Source of the DNA: Odoribacteraceae bacterium
GTDB lineage: Bacteria; Bacteroidota; Bacteroidia; Bacteroidales; Marinifilaceae
Length of the DNA: 16,934 nt
NCBI GenBank assembly: GCA_031267995.1
Contig: JAIRXZ010000127.1
Coordinates: 1-16,934 of the forward strand
Direction: 5' to 3'
Both the position numbers and the translations under genes were made by a program. The notes beneath the pieces were generated by a model. That model was given only the letters and a program-made list of their open reading frames with translations. It had not been told where the DNA came from and made no database searches. Shown here one piece after another: positions 15,641 through 16,934 of the stretch. Every line of letters starts with the position of its first letter. Within the stretch, counting starts at the first letter, position 1.

Positions 15641-15958
15641 GTTACACATGAGATCGTTTTCATCTCATATGAGACAGCTTTCATCTCATATGGGATCGTT
15701 TTCATCTCATATGAGATAGCCCTCCATCTCATATGAAATAGCTTTCATCTCATATGAGATAGCTTTCATCTCACATGAGATCGTTTTCATCTCATATGAG
15801 ATAGCCCGTCATCTCACATGAGATAGCTTTCATCTCATATGAGATCGTTTTCATCTCATATGAGATCGTTTTCATCTCATATGTGATTTCGAGCAATTTT
15901 CGTCGAGATGGCTTTCATCACATATGAGATGGTTTTCATCTCATATGAGATAGCGGGC
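15641..15958. repeat. 21-bp tandem array D: 15 units of a 14-bp palindrome
   Basis: The core ATCTCATATGAGAT is a perfect 14-bp palindrome, followed by a 7-bp spacer, mainly CGTTTTC or AGCTTTC. Units begin at 15641, 15662, 15683, 15704, 15726, 15747, 15768, 15789, 15811, 15832, 15853, 15874, 15895, 15917 and 15938. Three are 22 bp (starting 15704, 15789 and 15895) and the rest 21 bp. The first and thirteenth are degenerate. The minus strand reads as heptads ISYEMKT/ISYEMKA and the plus strand as ISYEIVF/ISYEIAF, but each 22-bp unit shifts the frame, so no long ORF survives. The array follows the STAS gene. It is not a CRISPR array, since the spacers recur. Confidence 0.92.
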
Positions 15959-15969
15959 AATTTACGCGA

Positions 15970-16011
15970 CACCGGCAGCAGCTCGAAGGGCACCGGCGGC
16001 AGCTCGAAGGA
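15970..16011. repeat. Two further 21-bp units (GGCxGCAGCTCGAAGG type)
   Basis: The 21-bp blocks at 15970-15990 and 15991-16011 are nearly identical (CACCGGCAGCAGCTCGAAGG against CACCGGCGGCAGCTCGAAGG). They begin about 12 bp beyond array D. On the minus strand the heptads run on from array D (ASFELPP, VPFELLP, VSRKLPA, ISYEMKT). The segment 15991-16039 recurs at 16254-16302 as part of the larger tandem repeat. Confidence 0.7.
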
Positions 16012-16027
16012 GGCCGGTGACAACCCT

Positions 16028-16290
16028 AACCCGGACAAGCCAAAACTAAACGGCTTGAAAAGCCGGATTTTCATAACCGCCGGTCAACGACCGGCGGAAA
16101 ACGAGTTCTCATACTTCTGCCTGAAAGGTAGGACAAATGTACTGCCTTTCAGGCAGAAGACGGGGGCGGCGATAACTACCGCAGGCTGCGCTTCGCTTAC
16201 CTGCGGTTATGAAAATTCAGCCCTCCGGGCTGTTCCGCGGCGATATCGGAGGACACCGGCGGCAGCTCGAAGGAGGCCGGTGACAACCCT
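16028..16290. repeat. Large tandem hairpin repeat, unit 1 (263 bp variant)
   Basis: The unit starts AACCCGGACAAG. It holds, in order: CGGCTT-GAA-AAGCCG (16051-16065); CCGCCGGTC-AAC-GACCGGCGG (16077-16097); an 18-bp stem hairpin (16114-16159, one G-T pair); CCGCAGG...CCTGCGG (16179-16206); and CAGCCC-TCC-GGGCTG (starting at 16218). It has one copy of the first hairpin and ends in the 49-bp segment shared with 15991-16039. Short ORFs inside do not look like real proteins. Confidence 0.85.
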
Positions 16291-16567
16291 AACCCGGACA
16301 AGTCGGAACTAAACGGCTTGAAAAGCCGGATTTTCATAACTGCCGGACGGCTTGAAAAGCCGGATTTTCATAACCGCCGGTCAACGACCGGCGGAAAACG
16401 AACTCTCATACTTCTGCCTGAAAGGCAGGACAAATGTACTGCCTTTCAGGCAGAAGATGGGGGCGGCGATAGCTACCACAGGCTGCGCTTCGCTTACCTG
16501 CGGTTATGAAAATTCAGCCCTTCGGGCTGTTCCGCGGCGATAACTACCGCAGTGCGAGACTATTCAT
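16291..16567. repeat. Large tandem hairpin repeat, unit 2 (277 bp)
   Basis: Same order of hairpins as unit 1, but the first hairpin is duplicated with a 34-bp step (16314-16328 and 16348-16362). The other stems are at 16374-16394 and 16411-16456 (perfect 18-bp stem). Here the CCGCAGG arm reads CCACAGG, breaking one pair. The unit ends CTACCGCAGTGCGAGACTAT and then CATAAC before the next copy. Confidence 0.85.
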
Positions 16568-16844
16568 AACCCGGACAAGTCGGAACTAAACGGCTTGAAA
16601 AGCCGGATTTTCATAACTGCCGGACGGCTTGAAAAGCCGGATTTTCATAACCGCCGGTCAACGACCGGCGGAAAACGAGCTCTCATACTTCTGCCTGAAA
16701 GGCAGGACAAATATCCTGCCTTTCAGGCAGAAGACGGGGGCGGCGATAACCACCGCAGGCTGCGCTTCGCTTACCTGCGGTTATGAAAATTCAGCCCTTC
16801 GGGCTGTTCCGCGGCGATAACTACCGCAGTGCGAGACTATTCAT
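16568..16844. repeat. Large tandem hairpin repeat, unit 3 (277 bp)
   Basis: Near-identical to unit 2, with exactly the same length. Hairpins: 16591-16605, 16625-16639, 16651-16671, 16688-16733 (loop changed from GACAAATGTA to GACAAATATC, which adds two pairs to the stem), and a restored CCGCAGG/CCTGCGG pair. Confidence 0.88.
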
Positions 16845-16934
16845 AACCCGGACAAGCCGGAACTAAACGGCTTGAAAAGCCGGATTTTCATAACTGCCGG
16901 ACGGCTTGAAAAGCCGGATTTTCATAACCGCCGG
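16845..16934. repeat. Large tandem hairpin repeat, unit 4 (cut by window end)
   Basis: The first 90 bp of a further copy, with both copies of the CGGCTT-GAA-AAGCCG hairpin (16868-16882, 16902-16916) and the start of the CCGCCGG stem. The array continues beyond the window. Confidence 0.85.

Noticed and set aside
15403..15732. A 109-codon minus-strand frame
   Set aside because: It begins in array D with three ISYEMK heptads, then loses the pattern and overlaps the end of the STAS gene; most likely chance.
15641..15958. CRISPR array
   Set aside because: The 'spacers' are 7-8 bp, recur in two main types, and no cas gene is present; it is a palindromic tandem repeat.
16318..16820. Four 63-residue frames in the large repeat
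   Set aside because: The same short frames recur in each copy and cross hairpin stems, and they have no promoter or conserved start. They are by-products of the repeat sequence.

Overview
The window is a GC-rich chromosomal segment from a member of the Bacteroidota, most likely the order Bacteroidales. Three perfect TAnnTTTG -7 promoter boxes sit at sensible distances from starts, and Shine-Dalgarno sequences are generally absent. The gene set also fits: a DPP5-like S9 peptidase lipoprotein, serC-serA-DUF1015, hydE next to bioB, and a PD-(D/E)XK 'Rpn/transposase' protein. HydE and an anaerobe-like BioB suggest an anaerobe. I cannot name the genus.

Layout. 1-543: intergenic, with REP-like hairpins and a weak 21-bp periodic array, ahead of a rightward pair (544-2544) of a radical-SAM putative DNA-modification protein and its DUF4130 partner. 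A hairpin at 2620-2652 separates them from a convergent leftward run (9051 to 2704): PD-(D/E)XK protein, hydE, bioB, recA, S9 peptidase, with gaps of about 20-70 nt and a -7 box at 9115-9122. 9123-9551 is a repeat island of 21-bp units that reaches the stop codon of ispD. A second leftward run (14828 to 9534) is gcvT, serC, serA, DUF1015 and, after a 168-nt gap, ispD; its promoter is divergent from that of a small STAS-domain gene (15078-15452). From 15641 to the end there is no recognisable gene: a 15-unit array of a 21-bp palindromic element, then a tandem repeat of about 277 bp built from hairpins, cut by the window edge.

How the genes fit together. gcvT-serC-serA-DUF1015 links serine synthesis from 3-phosphoglycerate to glycine cleavage and one-carbon units. 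hydE and bioB are related radical-SAM enzymes, but hydF and hydG are not adjacent here. recA and the rSAM/DUF4130 pair concern DNA, although the function of the latter pair is not established.

The most unusual feature is the recurring 21-bp period (7 codons, or two turns of B-DNA) in several intergenic arrays of unrelated sequence (248-331, 9185-9435, 9489-9551, 15641-15958, 15970-16011). Most are palindromic or inverted and can be read as heptapeptide repeats on both strands. They may be one class of element in different sequence versions. The window cannot say whether they act as DNA, RNA or decayed peptide genes.
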